Source of the DNA: Melioribacteraceae bacterium | Lineage (GTDB): Bacteria; Bacteroidota; Ignavibacteria; Ignavibacteriales; Melioribacteraceae | Assembly: GCA_024103215.1 (NCBI GenBank) | Contig: JAGFIY010000039.1 | Span: 30,721-94,720 of the forward strand | Length of the DNA stretch: 64,000 bases | Reading direction: 5' to 3' | In this document: piece by piece, positions 38,418 to 47,591 of the stretch | Layout: each line of letters starts with the position of its first letter | Numbering within the stretch: the first letter of the stretch is position 1 | Position numbers and translations under genes: made by a program | The notes under the pieces: model-generated | Seen by the model: only the letters and a program-made list of their open reading frames with translations | Database searches by the model: none | What the model was told of the DNA's origin: nothing

Positions 38418-39424
38418 TGATAAAATATATTTTACATATAGCAGGCTTCCTCGCTCTCATTTTAGCGGTCGGATTAATTCTATTTTATACCAGTAATACA
38501 ATAGATCCTCTTTATGCATTAGACAAGGAGAGAATAGACTCATTGTTAGCAAACCGTAATGAGATTGAAGCGATTTCAGTCGGCCATTCCGGAAACCGTG
38601 CACTTGATTTTGAAACACTTGGACTGAAAGGTTTTCATTTATGGAAAGGTGGGACCGATTTTTTTGAAACTAAGTTTGTAATAGAAATTGTAGTCCCGTT
38701 GCTTCCAAACTTAGAGGTAATTTTTATACCAATTTCACCCTTTGGGGCATTTCATGATAACTCGGATGTGAGATCAAGAGCCGATTTGAGAAATAGATAT
38801 TATATTATTTATGAGAAGTTAAGCCATGATAAATTAATAAATAATGATTATAGAAATTACTTATTAGCAAAACTTGCTCCATTGGTGAGAGGCGATCACT
38901 GGAGAGGTGTATATACCAATCTCGGAATGAAAATTAAAAAAGTATTTTCTGATTCCAAGAAATTACGCTCTCCTCAAGTAGATAAATATGGCAGACTTTT
39001 GAATAACAAAAATCTGATACTTGATGCTCACGATTTAAATTGGGGAATTGTTCATATTGATCTTGCAAATCAAGTAATAGCAAGAAATCCTTATATTAAT
39101 GAAGATGTGAAAATCGTATTGAAGGAAATCGTAAAATATTGTGATGAGAGAAAAATAAAACTTATCTTTTATTCACCTCCTGCACATATTAAATATCTTA
39201 ATACAGTTAAGAATATAGACAGAAATGACTATTTTGTAAGAGGGAACAAATTTTTTGAGGAAAATTTTAGGAACTTTGGTATTGAATATTATAATTTTTC
39301 ATATTATCCGGAAATAAGCGAGAACCAAGATTATTATTTGGATGAGAATCACCTAAATGATCTTGGAGCAAAAGTATTCAGTAAGATGCTCTTAGAACGT
39401 CTAGAATTTGATGGCCCTGAATAG
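38417..39424 (+). CDS. SGNH-hydrolase-like membrane-anchored partner of MBOAT copy 1
   Basis: The 335-residue protein has one N-terminal membrane helix (about 5-26) and an extracytoplasmic domain. A Ser-containing GHSGNRALDF block lies near 56-66, and a late DENHLNDLGAKVF block near 313-325. The second supplies the DxxH of SGNH hydrolases and DltD/AlgJ-type acyltransfer partners. The first is a variant of the GDS block (GHS). It is coupled to the MBOAT gene. It probably receives the acyl group from the MBOAT protein and places it on the glycan. This is inferred from the pairing. Confidence 0.65.
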   Translation: MIKYILHIAGFLALILAVGLILFYTSNTIDPLYALDKERIDSLLANRNEIEAISVGHSGNRALDFETLGLKGFHLWKGGTDFFETKFVIEIVVPLLPNLEVIFIPISPFGAFHDNSDVRSRADLRNRYYIIYEKLSHDKLINNDYRNYLLAKLAPLVRGDHWRGVYTNLGMKIKKVFSDSKKLRSPQVDKYGRLLNNKNLILDAHDLNWGIVHIDLANQVIARNPYINEDVKIVLKEIVKYCDERKIKLIFYSPPAHIKYLNTVKNIDRNDYFVRGNKFFEENFRNFGIEYYNFSYYPEISENQDYYLDENHLNDLGAKVFSKMLLERLEFDGPE

Positions 39425-39460
39425 ACAATGATTTCAATGTAGATTAGAATTGAGGTAAAT

Positions 39461-40933
39461 ATGAATTCAATCCAGAATATTTCGGACTATTTTTTTTCGA
39501 TAGATTTTTTGCCGGAGAAATTATTTCTCAAAGCTAATGATGAACAGATAACTTATAATGAAGCAAAAAGTAGAATTGATAAATTTGCAGTTACTCTTAA
39601 GGACTTAGACCTACAAAAAGGGGATCAACTGATTTTAATAACCGAGGCTAATCCTACCTCTATTTTCACTTTTATTGCAGCAGCAAAACTTGGTTTGATC
39701 CCGGTAGTTCTTTCCACAAGGATGCCTTTAAACGAATTGAAAAGATATATTGATACACTTGATCCAAAAGCAGTAATTTTTCACAAAAATATGATTGATG
39801 ATAATAAGCTGAATGAACTAATTCCAGATATCGTCATAGAAACATTTGAACGGCTTTCCGAAATAAGTCAATCTCAGAAAAATAATCCGGTAGATACAGA
39901 ACGCAATAGCGATATACTTACATATTTATTAACATCAGGAACTACTGGGCTTCCGAAAGCAGCAGAAATAAACCACGAAACGTTAATTTATTCTATGAAT
40001 CTTCTGAAGGAAGAATTTTGGCAATTGAATGATTCTGATGTCAGCTTAATGGTTGCACCATTTGCTCATATTTTCGGTATTTTTACAATTTTTTCAGCTG
40101 CATCTACTCATAGCTCAGTTGTTTTGATGAACGGCTTCAATCCCGAATTATTTTTTGAAACAATTGAAAAACAAAAAGTTACTTTTTTTGCGGGCGTCCC
40201 GATGCTTGCAAATCTTTTATTGTTTTCTCCACTTTCCTCAAAATACAAAATAAGTTCACTCAGAAAAATAATGTTAGGGGGAAGTTATGTTTCCCCGGAA
40301 TTGATTACCGGATTGAAGAAAAAACATAACATAGATGTAATAGTCGGTTATGGAATGACTGAAGGTGCTCCCATAACATATTTTAATACCGAAACGATGA
40401 AATCTGCTCCCGAATCTTCGGTCGGTAAATTTCACAAGGATACAAAACTTAAAATTGTTAAAGAGGGTAAAGAGATGCATCCAAATGAACCAGGCGAGAT
40501 TTGGGTTAAAGGAAGCCAAATGATAAAAAATTACTATAAGAATGGATTTGCTGATAACTTTGAAGATGGTTGGTTCAAAACTGGTGATGTTGGACGTTTG
40601 GATGAAAAAGGAAATCTATTCTGGCTCGATAGAGTTAAAAATATGGTGAAAGTTTCCGGTTATTCGGTTTATCCTTCTGAGATTGAAACGGTATTACTAA
40701 AGCATCCTGAGATAAAAGAAGCCGCAGTTATAGGCATTCCAAACAAGAAAGTCGAATACGTGTTGAAAGCATTTATTGTGAGTAAAAATGAATCTATTAC
40801 CAGCAACGATGTGAAAAATTTCTGTAAAGAACATTTAATTTCCTATAAAATTCCTAGAAGTATAATGTTCTTAGAAAGCCTTCCAAAGAATTATATTGGT
40901 AAAATTGATAGAGATAAGCTTAAAATATTATGA
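39461..40933 (+). CDS. Acyl-CoA/aryl-acid adenylating ligase (ANL superfamily)
   Basis: The 490-residue adenylate-forming enzyme has the phosphate loop LLTSGTTGLPKAAEINH near 160. It also has VGYGMTEGAP, WFKTGDVGRLDEKGN, the hinge DRVKNMVKVSGYSVYPSEIE, and a C-terminal catalytic Lys in NYIGKIDR. It makes an acyl-adenylate and then an acyl-CoA or acyl-carrier thioester. It sits between two MBOAT/SGNH pairs and overlaps the second MBOAT by 4 bases, so it likely supplies the activated acyl donor. The chain length is not readable from the sequence. Confidence 0.87.
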   Translation: MNSIQNISDYFFSIDFLPEKLFLKANDEQITYNEAKSRIDKFAVTLKDLDLQKGDQLILITEANPTSIFTFIAAAKLGLIPVVLSTRMPLNELKRYIDTLDPKAVIFHKNMIDDNKLNELIPDIVIETFERLSEISQSQKNNPVDTERNSDILTYLLTSGTTGLPKAAEINHETLIYSMNLLKEEFWQLNDSDVSLMVAPFAHIFGIFTIFSAASTHSSVVLMNGFNPELFFETIEKQKVTFFAGVPMLANLLLFSPLSSKYKISSLRKIMLGGSYVSPELITGLKKKHNIDVIVGYGMTEGAPITYFNTETMKSAPESSVGKFHKDTKLKIVKEGKEMHPNEPGEIWVKGSQMIKNYYKNGFADNFEDGWFKTGDVGRLDEKGNLFWLDRVKNMVKVSGYSVYPSEIETVLLKHPEIKEAAVIGIPNKKVEYVLKAFIVSKNESITSNDVKNFCKEHLISYKIPRSIMFLESLPKNYIGKIDRDKLKIL

Positions 40934-42342
40934 TATTCAATTCTTGGTCGTTCCTATTTTTGTTTTTACCTGCGGTGTTTGTCTTATATTGGTTCGTATT
41001 TAATAAAAGTCTTAAAGCACAAAACATACTGTTACTCTTTTCCAGCTATGTTTTTTACGGTTTGTGGAATTGGTATTTTCTATCTCTCATTGTGTTGAGT
41101 TCAGCAATTGACTACTGGGCTGCAAGAAATATTTATCTTACTGAAATTGATGGACGGAGAAAAATATTCTTGTACATAAGTATTTTCACTAATCTTAGTA
41201 TCCTTGGTGTTTTTAAATATTTTAATTTTTTTGCAGAAAATCTTGCCGAATTATTTCAAGAATTTGGAATCGTTCTTGATTTACCGACGCTCAATGTAAT
41301 TTTGCCGGTCGGAATAAGTTTTTACACATTCCAATCTTTGGGTTATACCATTGATGTTTATAAACGAAAGATAGCGGCAACTGATAAGATAATTGAATTC
41401 TTCTGCTTCGTTAGTTTCTTTCCCCAGCTAGTTGCCGGTCCTATTGAAAGAGCGAAACATTTGCTCCCTCAATTTTTTAGCGCACGAGGTTTTAAGTACG
41501 AGTATGCTAAAGAGGGAATAAAGTTAATACTCTGGGGTTTGGTCATGAAGGTCGTGATTGCCGATACTTGTGGTAAGCAAGTAGATTATGTATACTCTAA
41601 TTTTAGTAATTTATCTTCGGTTTATGTGTTTTTAGGACAGTTTTACTTCCTCTTTCAACTTTACGGGGATTTTGCTGGTTATTCGCTAATTGCAATTGGT
41701 GTGGCAAAATTGTTCGGGTTTAATCTTAGCAAAAATTTTTCTTATCCTTTTTTTAGTAGATCTATACCGGAATTTTGGACTAAGTGGCATATGACATTAA
41801 CAAATTGGTTCACTGATTATGTTTTTACTCCGATAGTTAAGAAGAATATCAAAAATCGAAAATTTGTTTTTTTATCATATCTAATCACTCTCTGTTTGAT
41901 TGGGTTTTGGCATGGGCCAAAATGGACGTTAATATTTGCAATAGGTTTTACCGCCTTTTATTTTATTCCCCGTATTTTCTTTAATGTTAAAGTTAATTCT
42001 CGGAAAAAGCCAAACTTAAGAGATATTCCCTCAATCATTAAAGTATTTCTAATTGTCTTTTTTCATCTAATTTTTTTTAGAGCTGTGGATATGTCAAGTT
42101 CTTTTCAATTTCTTAAAAAGATATTTGAATTTTCGATTTATCCGTTAAGTTACGATATGTTCTATCCGCTTGCTCTATTGTTTCCATTTATTATTATTGA
42201 ATGGAATACGAGAACTGAAGTCCATCCTTTAGGCTTGGAAAAATTACCCAAGTTTTTTAGATGGATGATTTATTTGTTTCTAACCTATCTAGTTTTTCAA
42301 TTGTTAGATACACCGAAACCTTATATATACTTCCAGTTCTAA
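40930..42342 (+). CDS. MBOAT family O-acyltransferase (AlgI-like), copy 2
   Basis: The 470-residue membrane acyltransferase has the same architecture as copy 1: LPVGISFYTFQSLGY, FFPQLVAGPIERA, FWTKWHMTLTNW, and the catalytic His328 in GFWHGPKW. It is clearly diverged from copy 1, so the two may use different acceptors or sites. ATGA overlap with the acyl-ligase gene couples the two. The SGNH-like gene follows one base after its stop. Confidence 0.9.
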   Translation: MIFNSWSFLFLFLPAVFVLYWFVFNKSLKAQNILLLFSSYVFYGLWNWYFLSLIVLSSAIDYWAARNIYLTEIDGRRKIFLYISIFTNLSILGVFKYFNFFAENLAELFQEFGIVLDLPTLNVILPVGISFYTFQSLGYTIDVYKRKIAATDKIIEFFCFVSFFPQLVAGPIERAKHLLPQFFSARGFKYEYAKEGIKLILWGLVMKVVIADTCGKQVDYVYSNFSNLSSVYVFLGQFYFLFQLYGDFAGYSLIAIGVAKLFGFNLSKNFSYPFFSRSIPEFWTKWHMTLTNWFTDYVFTPIVKKNIKNRKFVFLSYLITLCLIGFWHGPKWTLIFAIGFTAFYFIPRIFFNVKVNSRKKPNLRDIPSIIKVFLIVFFHLIFFRAVDMSSSFQFLKKIFEFSIYPLSYDMFYPLALLFPFIIIEWNTRTEVHPLGLEKLPKFFRWMIYLFLTYLVFQLLDTPKPYIYFQF

Positions 42343-42343
42343 T

Positions 42344-43396
42344 ATGAAATTGTTTATTAAAAATATCGCATTGTTTTTTATGTTACTATGCATTGTCCTA
42401 GTATTTTCTGATGTATTGATAAGTTATAAAAATTTTAATCATCCTATCTTTGATGCAAAATTGAAAGAGTATACGGCAAACAAGGATCAGTACGATGCGA
42501 TTATTTTCGGGTCGAGTTTAGTTTATAGGCAAATCCAACCGAAAATCTTTGAAGAAATTACAGGGATAAGATCATATAATTTTGGGGTCCCTTCGAACGT
42601 GGGAGTTACTAAGCTGCAAATATTTGAAGAATTGCTCGAGGAAGGGAAATTTGAGGGTATCAAGTACATAATTTTGGAAGCCGGAGTATTTTATCCGCAA
42701 TCCATTAAAGAGCAGCGAATAAATACTCTTGATGGTTCTTTTTTTTATTCCACCTACGATTTTTTTCAAGAGCTTCAGTTCATTTATAGTTCAGAAGAAA
42801 ATCTTTACCAGAAGATTGACTCGATGTTCAAAACAGCTTCTTTTTATTTTAAAAGCAGGTTCAAATATTTCAAAATATTAGAAATTTTTGATTTCCGTGA
42901 TCAATATAAAAGTTTTGAGTTTGAGGATAACGGCTATAATCCGATTGAACTAGTAAACACAGCATGGAACTATGATGAACTAGCCGCGCGAAGAAATTAT
43001 TTTGTTTCAAACCAACATCTACTTGACTCAATATTAACTGTAAATAAACAAGTCTTTGAACTCTATGATGAAAACGCAGCCGAATTTCCATTGTTAGACT
43101 GCTATTATAAATTAATAAGTTTATGCAACAAAAAAGGGATTAAACTTATTTATTTAGTTTTCCCAAAAACCTTAAGCTCTGACAAGTCAGATGAAAATTA
43201 TTATTTCCCTGCAATGAAATATTCATTTCGTGATGAAAACTTATTCGATTTTTCTGACCCTCTACTTTATAGTCAATTTTTTAGTAATGAATATCATTTC
43301 GATCATGGTCATTTTAATCGAAATGGAACTATTATCTTCACAAAATTATTAGCGGAGAAATTTTTGTCTCGAGTTATTAATACTGAAACTGATTGA
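42344..43396 (+). CDS. SGNH-hydrolase-like membrane-anchored partner of MBOAT copy 2
   Basis: The 350-residue protein has an N-terminal helix (about 7-25). The extracytoplasmic domain has IIFGSSLVYRQIQP (nucleophile-Ser block) near 50-60 and a late HFDHGHFNRNGTIIF block with DxxH near 325-338. The order of blocks matches the protein at 38417, but overall similarity is low. It is the last gene of the glycan locus. Its end is 42 bases from the tRNA-Cys gene on the other strand. Confidence 0.65.
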   Translation: MKLFIKNIALFFMLLCIVLVFSDVLISYKNFNHPIFDAKLKEYTANKDQYDAIIFGSSLVYRQIQPKIFEEITGIRSYNFGVPSNVGVTKLQIFEELLEEGKFEGIKYIILEAGVFYPQSIKEQRINTLDGSFFYSTYDFFQELQFIYSSEENLYQKIDSMFKTASFYFKSRFKYFKILEIFDFRDQYKSFEFEDNGYNPIELVNTAWNYDELAARRNYFVSNQHLLDSILTVNKQVFELYDENAAEFPLLDCYYKLISLCNKKGIKLIYLVFPKTLSSDKSDENYYFPAMKYSFRDENLFDFSDPLLYSQFFSNEYHFDHGHFNRNGTIIFTKLLAEKFLSRVINTETD

Positions 43397-43438
43397 AAAA
43401 AAAATCGTTTTAGTTGGGAATTGAATATTAGTAAGTCG

Positions 43439-43512
<74 letters not shown>

Positions 43513-43563
43513 AATTGAAAAGTGCAGAAAAAATAAAATCCACACGAAGTGGACTTTATTTTG

Positions 43564-43636
<73 letters not shown>

Positions 43637-43701
43637 GTAATAAAAGAACAATAAAATGAACCACTAATATAATATTGATGTATATATTTTGCAACTAGAA
43701 A

Positions 43702-44232
43702 TCACTTCCTTGAACCATGAATAAATCCCCTAAACGGTCTTGAATGCTGAATTGTTACGAAGGCATTGTTGTCTATTCCATCAATTATTTTTTGTACATA
43801 TTTGAGATCTTTCCTGCGTATAATTATAACCAAAATAGAAACGCCGCCGCTGCCTCCTTCCGCCGGGAGTATCGTTACGCCGTATTTTGATTTCCTCAGC
43901 ATATCAGCTATCTGATCCGTGAAATGTCTTGAAATTATATTTAGCTGCACATACCCCAATGCAACTTTTTCTTCGAGAGTTATACCTAGAACATTTCCGA
44001 TTCCGAATCCAAGCGCATAGCCGAATAGGTTTATATCGTTATCCATATGTTGTACGATATAACGCATTGCGAAAATCCATATTAATACCTCAACAAAACC
44101 TGCTATTCCCGCCAAATATTTTTTACTTTGAACTACAAGAATCATTCTAAAAGTTCCGATTGTTACATCCGCCATTCTTAAAAGACAGATTAAAAGTGCA
44201 CCGCCTAACAGTTCAATAAGGTTCATATTCAT
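43702..44232 (-). CDS. UPF0316 family membrane protein (DUF5698 plus DUF2179)
   Basis: The 176-residue protein has three predicted helices in the first 90 residues (LLGGALLICLLRMADVTIGTFR, then KKYLAGIAGFVEVLIWIFAM and a Gly-rich third helix). A small C-terminal cytoplasmic domain of DUF2179 type follows. This is the UPF0316 pattern. The function is unknown for the family. It is upstream of tRNA-Gly on the same strand and divergent from pcm. Confidence 0.82.
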   Translation of the reverse strand: MNMNLIELLGGALLICLLRMADVTIGTFRMILVVQSKKYLAGIAGFVEVLIWIFAMRYIVQHMDNDINLFGYALGFGIGNVLGITLEEKVALGYVQLNIISRHFTDQIADMLRKSKYGVTILPAEGGSGGVSILVIIIRRKDLKYVQKIIDGIDNNAFVTIQHSRPFRGFIHGSRK

Positions 44233-44294
44233 TCTTATGATAATAATTCATTAAAAGAAATTGTATTTTTGGAAAAACAAAAACTAAAAATACA

Positions 44295-44933
44295 ATGCAC
44301 GAATTTGAGAGACAACAGCTTTTAGACATAATTAAAAAAAAGGGAATTACAGACGAGAAAGTTCTCGATGCGATAAACAAAGTAGAACGTCATCTTTTTG
44401 TCCCGCAAATCGTTAAGCAGCACGCTTATAAAGATACAGCACTTCCGATAGGACAAGGTCAAACCATTTCTCAGCCTTATACTGTTGCATTTATGACACA
44501 AGAACTTAATTGCAAAAAGGATGATAAAATTCTTGAAATCGGAACCGGCTCCGGATACCAGGCGGCTGTTCTTCTTGAAATGGGTTGCAAAGTATATTCG
44601 ATTGAAAGAAATTATGATATATATAATAAAACATTGAAATTGTTCGATGAATTAGATCTGCGTGCTGCTTTAAGGTGCAGCGATGGAACTATTGGCTGGG
44701 AAGAATATGCACCGTATGACGGAATCATAGTAACAGCCGGCAGCCCTTCGGCCCCCGAAAGATTGATTAAGCAGCTTAAAGTCGGCGGGAAAATGGTTAT
44801 CCCAATTGGAGATAAATCAAATCAAGTTTTAAATGTAATATTGAAAAAATCCGAAGGTGAGACTGAAATTAAGAAATACCCAAATTTTGCGTTTGTTCCA
44901 TTAATCGGGATAGAAGGTTGGAAAGAAAAGTAA
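44295..44933 (+). CDS. pcm: Protein-L-isoaspartate O-methyltransferase
   Basis: The 212-residue SAM-dependent enzyme repairs isoaspartyl residues in damaged proteins. The diagnostic LPIGQGQTISQPYTVAFMT segment near 54-72 and the SAM-binding ILEIGTGSGYQAAVL loop are both present. The DGIIVTAGSP region follows. It overlaps the next gene, miaA, by 16 bases. Confidence 0.92.
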   Translation: MHEFERQQLLDIIKKKGITDEKVLDAINKVERHLFVPQIVKQHAYKDTALPIGQGQTISQPYTVAFMTQELNCKKDDKILEIGTGSGYQAAVLLEMGCKVYSIERNYDIYNKTLKLFDELDLRAALRCSDGTIGWEEYAPYDGIIVTAGSPSAPERLIKQLKVGGKMVIPIGDKSNQVLNVILKKSEGETEIKKYPNFAFVPLIGIEGWKEK

Positions 44934-45838
44934 TCGTTGTTTTAGGCCCAACTTGTTCTGGCAAAACAAAACTTGCCCTGGAAATTGCCCATAGACTGGA
45001 AAGTGAAATTATATCGGCGGACAGCAGGCAGATTTATAAACATCTTACTATTGGAACAGCTAAACCATCCGAAGAGGAACTGCTGAAGGCAAATCATCAT
45101 TTAGTTGATTTTGTTGAACCGGATCAGAATTATAACGTAAGTAAATTTGAAAACGATGCGATAACGGCAATTGACAAATTACTTTATCAGAACAAAATCC
45201 CTATCGTTGCCGGAGGTTCGGGTTTATATATTAAAGCTGTGGTTGACGGAATATTTAACACTGTTGAAACCGACGAAGAATATAGAAAAAAACTTCTCAA
45301 AATAAGAAAAGAAGAAGGTAACGAAAGATTATATTCTATGCTTCAAGATTGCGATCCGGTTTCAGCTTCAAAAATGCTGCCTCAGAATTGGAAGCGAGTC
45401 ATAAGATCACTTGAAGTTTTTCATCTAACCGGAAAGCCCATATGGCAGGTTCAAGATGAATATGAGCGAGAGGACAATTTTGACTTTTATCAATTCGGTC
45501 TTCTGTGGGAACGTGAAGCCCTTTATAAAAATATTGAAAAACGAGTCGACAAAATGATCATAGACGGGCTGGTAAACGAAGTGCAGATGTTGTTAGAAAA
45601 AGGATACGATAAAAATTTGAATTCACTAAATACTGTTGGTTATAAGGAAGTTATTGATTTTCTCGAAAAGAACATCTCACTTGAAAAAGCGATAGAACTG
45701 ATCAAACGGAATACTAGACGATTTGCAAAAAGACAGATGACCTGGTTTAGAAAAGATAAACGAATTAAATGGTTAGATATTGATGAGAATGTAGATTTTT
45801 CTAGAACAGCAGACACAATAATTTCAATGATAACTTGA
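44918..45838 (+). CDS. miaA: tRNA dimethylallyltransferase
   Basis: MiaA adds a dimethylallyl group to A37 of tRNAs reading U-starting codons. The 306-residue protein has the P-loop GPTCSGKT at 10-17, SADSRQIYKHLTIGTAKPS with the substrate-binding DSRQ, and VAGGSGLYIKAV. The KRNTRRFAKRQMTWFR tail contacts tRNA. The start is TTG at 44918, inside the pcm end. No well-spaced ribosome-binding site is seen, which suggests coupling to pcm translation. Confidence 0.93.
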   Translation: MERKVIVVLGPTCSGKTKLALEIAHRLESEIISADSRQIYKHLTIGTAKPSEEELLKANHHLVDFVEPDQNYNVSKFENDAITAIDKLLYQNKIPIVAGGSGLYIKAVVDGIFNTVETDEEYRKKLLKIRKEEGNERLYSMLQDCDPVSASKMLPQNWKRVIRSLEVFHLTGKPIWQVQDEYEREDNFDFYQFGLLWEREALYKNIEKRVDKMIIDGLVNEVQMLLEKGYDKNLNSLNTVGYKEVIDFLEKNISLEKAIELIKRNTRRFAKRQMTWFRKDKRIKWLDIDENVDFSRTADTIISMIT

Positions 45839-45896
45839 TTTGTGTTGCTTTATTGGATAATATGCACTTTAATTTGTTCACCAAATATCATAAAAC

Positions 45897-47267
45897 ATGA
45901 AAGAAAAAATACGAATTGCATCGGGACAGGGTTTTTGGGGAGATTTGATAGACGCTCCAGTTGCTCAAGTAAATGCCGGGCAGATTGATTACCTTGTTAT
46001 GGATTATCTTGCCGAAGTTACAATGTCAATACTGCAGAAGCAAAAGAACAAAAATCCCGACCACGGTTATGCTAGAGACATTCCCGAACTTATGGAAAAA
46101 ATTCTTCCTCAATGTATCGAAAAGGATATTAAGGTCATCACGAACGGCGGGGGAGTAAATCCCGTTTCTTGTGCAAAGGAAATTATTAAAGTTGCTGAAA
46201 AGCTGAACATCAAAAAATTAAAAATCGGTGTGGTTTTGGGAGATAATATAGTTGATAGCATTGATAATATTATCGAACAAGGTTGTCATCTTAATAATAT
46301 GGAAACCGGGGAAGAAATCGATCTTCATAAAGATAAACTTCTGAGTGCTAATGTTTATTTTGGCGCCTTCCCGATTGTTGAAGCACTTAAGAACGGAGCT
46401 CAGATCGTCATTACCGGAAGAACTACAGATACCGGCTTAACGCTCGCTCCAATGATTTATGAATTCGGTTGGGATAAAGAAAATTATAATTTAATGTCCG
46501 CAGGCACGGTTGCCGGTCATATTTTGGAATGCGGTGCTCAAGCATCCGGAGGAAATTTGATGGCTGACTGGCAAGGTGTGGAAAATATGGCGGAGATTGG
46601 CTTCCCGATTGCAGAAGCTTATTCAAACGGTGAGATAATTATTACGAAACATGAATCACTCGGAGGAAAGGTAAGTTTAGAAACAGTAAGCGAACAGCTT
46701 CTTTACGAAATTGGTGATCCGAAAAATTATATAACTCCGGATTGTGTTGCTGATTTCACTTCTATAAAAGTTCAAGATTTGGGAAACAACCGTGTAAAGA
46801 TTTTTGACATAAAAGGTTTTCCCGAAACCGAGTTCTATAAAGTTTCCTGTTCCTATGCTGATGGCTTTACGGCAAGCGGCAGTTTAACATATTCCTGGCC
46901 TCAAGCATTAACAAAAGCAAAAGCAGCGGATAAGATTTTAAGACAACGACTAAAAAACCTAAATCTGCAGTTTGATGAAATTAGAACAGAGTTTATCGGC
47001 TATGACGCAACACACGGACCTCTTGCTGTAAAACTTGATGAGAATTTGATCAACGAGGTTATGATGAGAATCGCGGTTAGGTCTAAGGATTATAAATCCG
47101 TCGAACGTTTTGGACGAGAACTTGCACCGCTGATTTTAACCGGACCTCCCAGCGTAACAGGCTTTGCCGGTGGAAGACCAAAACCAAGCGAGGTTGTTGC
47201 TTATTGGCCCGCACTTATTCCCAAAAATTTAGTTCAACCAAAAGTTGAATATATGGAGTTGGTATGA
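45897..47267 (+). CDS. AtuA-like protein (DUF1446), large domain
   Basis: The 456-residue protein starts with IRIASGQGFWGDL and has VNAGQIDYLVMDYLAEVTMSI and VITNGGGVNP, the DUF1446 conserved blocks of AtuA. AtuA is encoded in the acyclic terpene utilisation cluster of pseudomonads, but its reaction is not established. No geranyl-CoA carboxylase genes are adjacent. A PccB-like carboxyltransferase lies 20 kb upstream. The stop overlaps the next start by 4 bases, and the next gene encodes the missing C-terminal domain. Confidence 0.82.
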   Translation: MKEKIRIASGQGFWGDLIDAPVAQVNAGQIDYLVMDYLAEVTMSILQKQKNKNPDHGYARDIPELMEKILPQCIEKDIKVITNGGGVNPVSCAKEIIKVAEKLNIKKLKIGVVLGDNIVDSIDNIIEQGCHLNNMETGEEIDLHKDKLLSANVYFGAFPIVEALKNGAQIVITGRTTDTGLTLAPMIYEFGWDKENYNLMSAGTVAGHILECGAQASGGNLMADWQGVENMAEIGFPIAEAYSNGEIIITKHESLGGKVSLETVSEQLLYEIGDPKNYITPDCVADFTSIKVQDLGNNRVKIFDIKGFPETEFYKVSCSYADGFTASGSLTYSWPQALTKAKAADKILRQRLKNLNLQFDEIRTEFIGYDATHGPLAVKLDENLINEVMMRIAVRSKDYKSVERFGRELAPLILTGPPSVTGFAGGRPKPSEVVAYWPALIPKNLVQPKVEYMELV

Positions 47268-47581
47268 AAGTAAAACTTATAGATATTGCCCATGGAAGAT
47301 CAGGCGACAAGGGAGATGCAGCAAACGTAGGTATTATTGCTTATGACGATAAGGGATATGACATTATAAAAAAACATCTTACAAAGGAAAGAGTAAAAAA
47401 ACATTTCGAAGGAATTTGTTTCGGTGAGGTTGAAAGATACGAACTGCCCAATTTGAGAGCTCTCAATTTTGTATTGAATAATACTCTCGGCGGCGGAGGC
47501 ACAGTCTCTCTAAAATTCGATGCTCAAGGCAAAACTCTTGCAGCAGCTTTATTAAGAATGGAATTCGAAATAGAAGAATAA
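47264..47581 (+). CDS. AtuA-related C-terminal domain protein
   Basis: The 105-residue protein begins VKLIDIAHGRSGDKGDAANVGI, the pattern of the separate C-terminal domain of AtuA proteins, and ends with NTLGGGGTVSLKFDAQGK. In single-chain AtuA this is joined to the large domain. Here it is an independent gene with ATGA coupling, so the two products probably form a complex. The function is unknown. Confidence 0.82.
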   Translation: MKVKLIDIAHGRSGDKGDAANVGIIAYDDKGYDIIKKHLTKERVKKHFEGICFGEVERYELPNLRALNFVLNNTLGGGGTVSLKFDAQGKTLAAALLRMEFEIEE

Positions 47582-47591
47582 AGGAAAAAAT

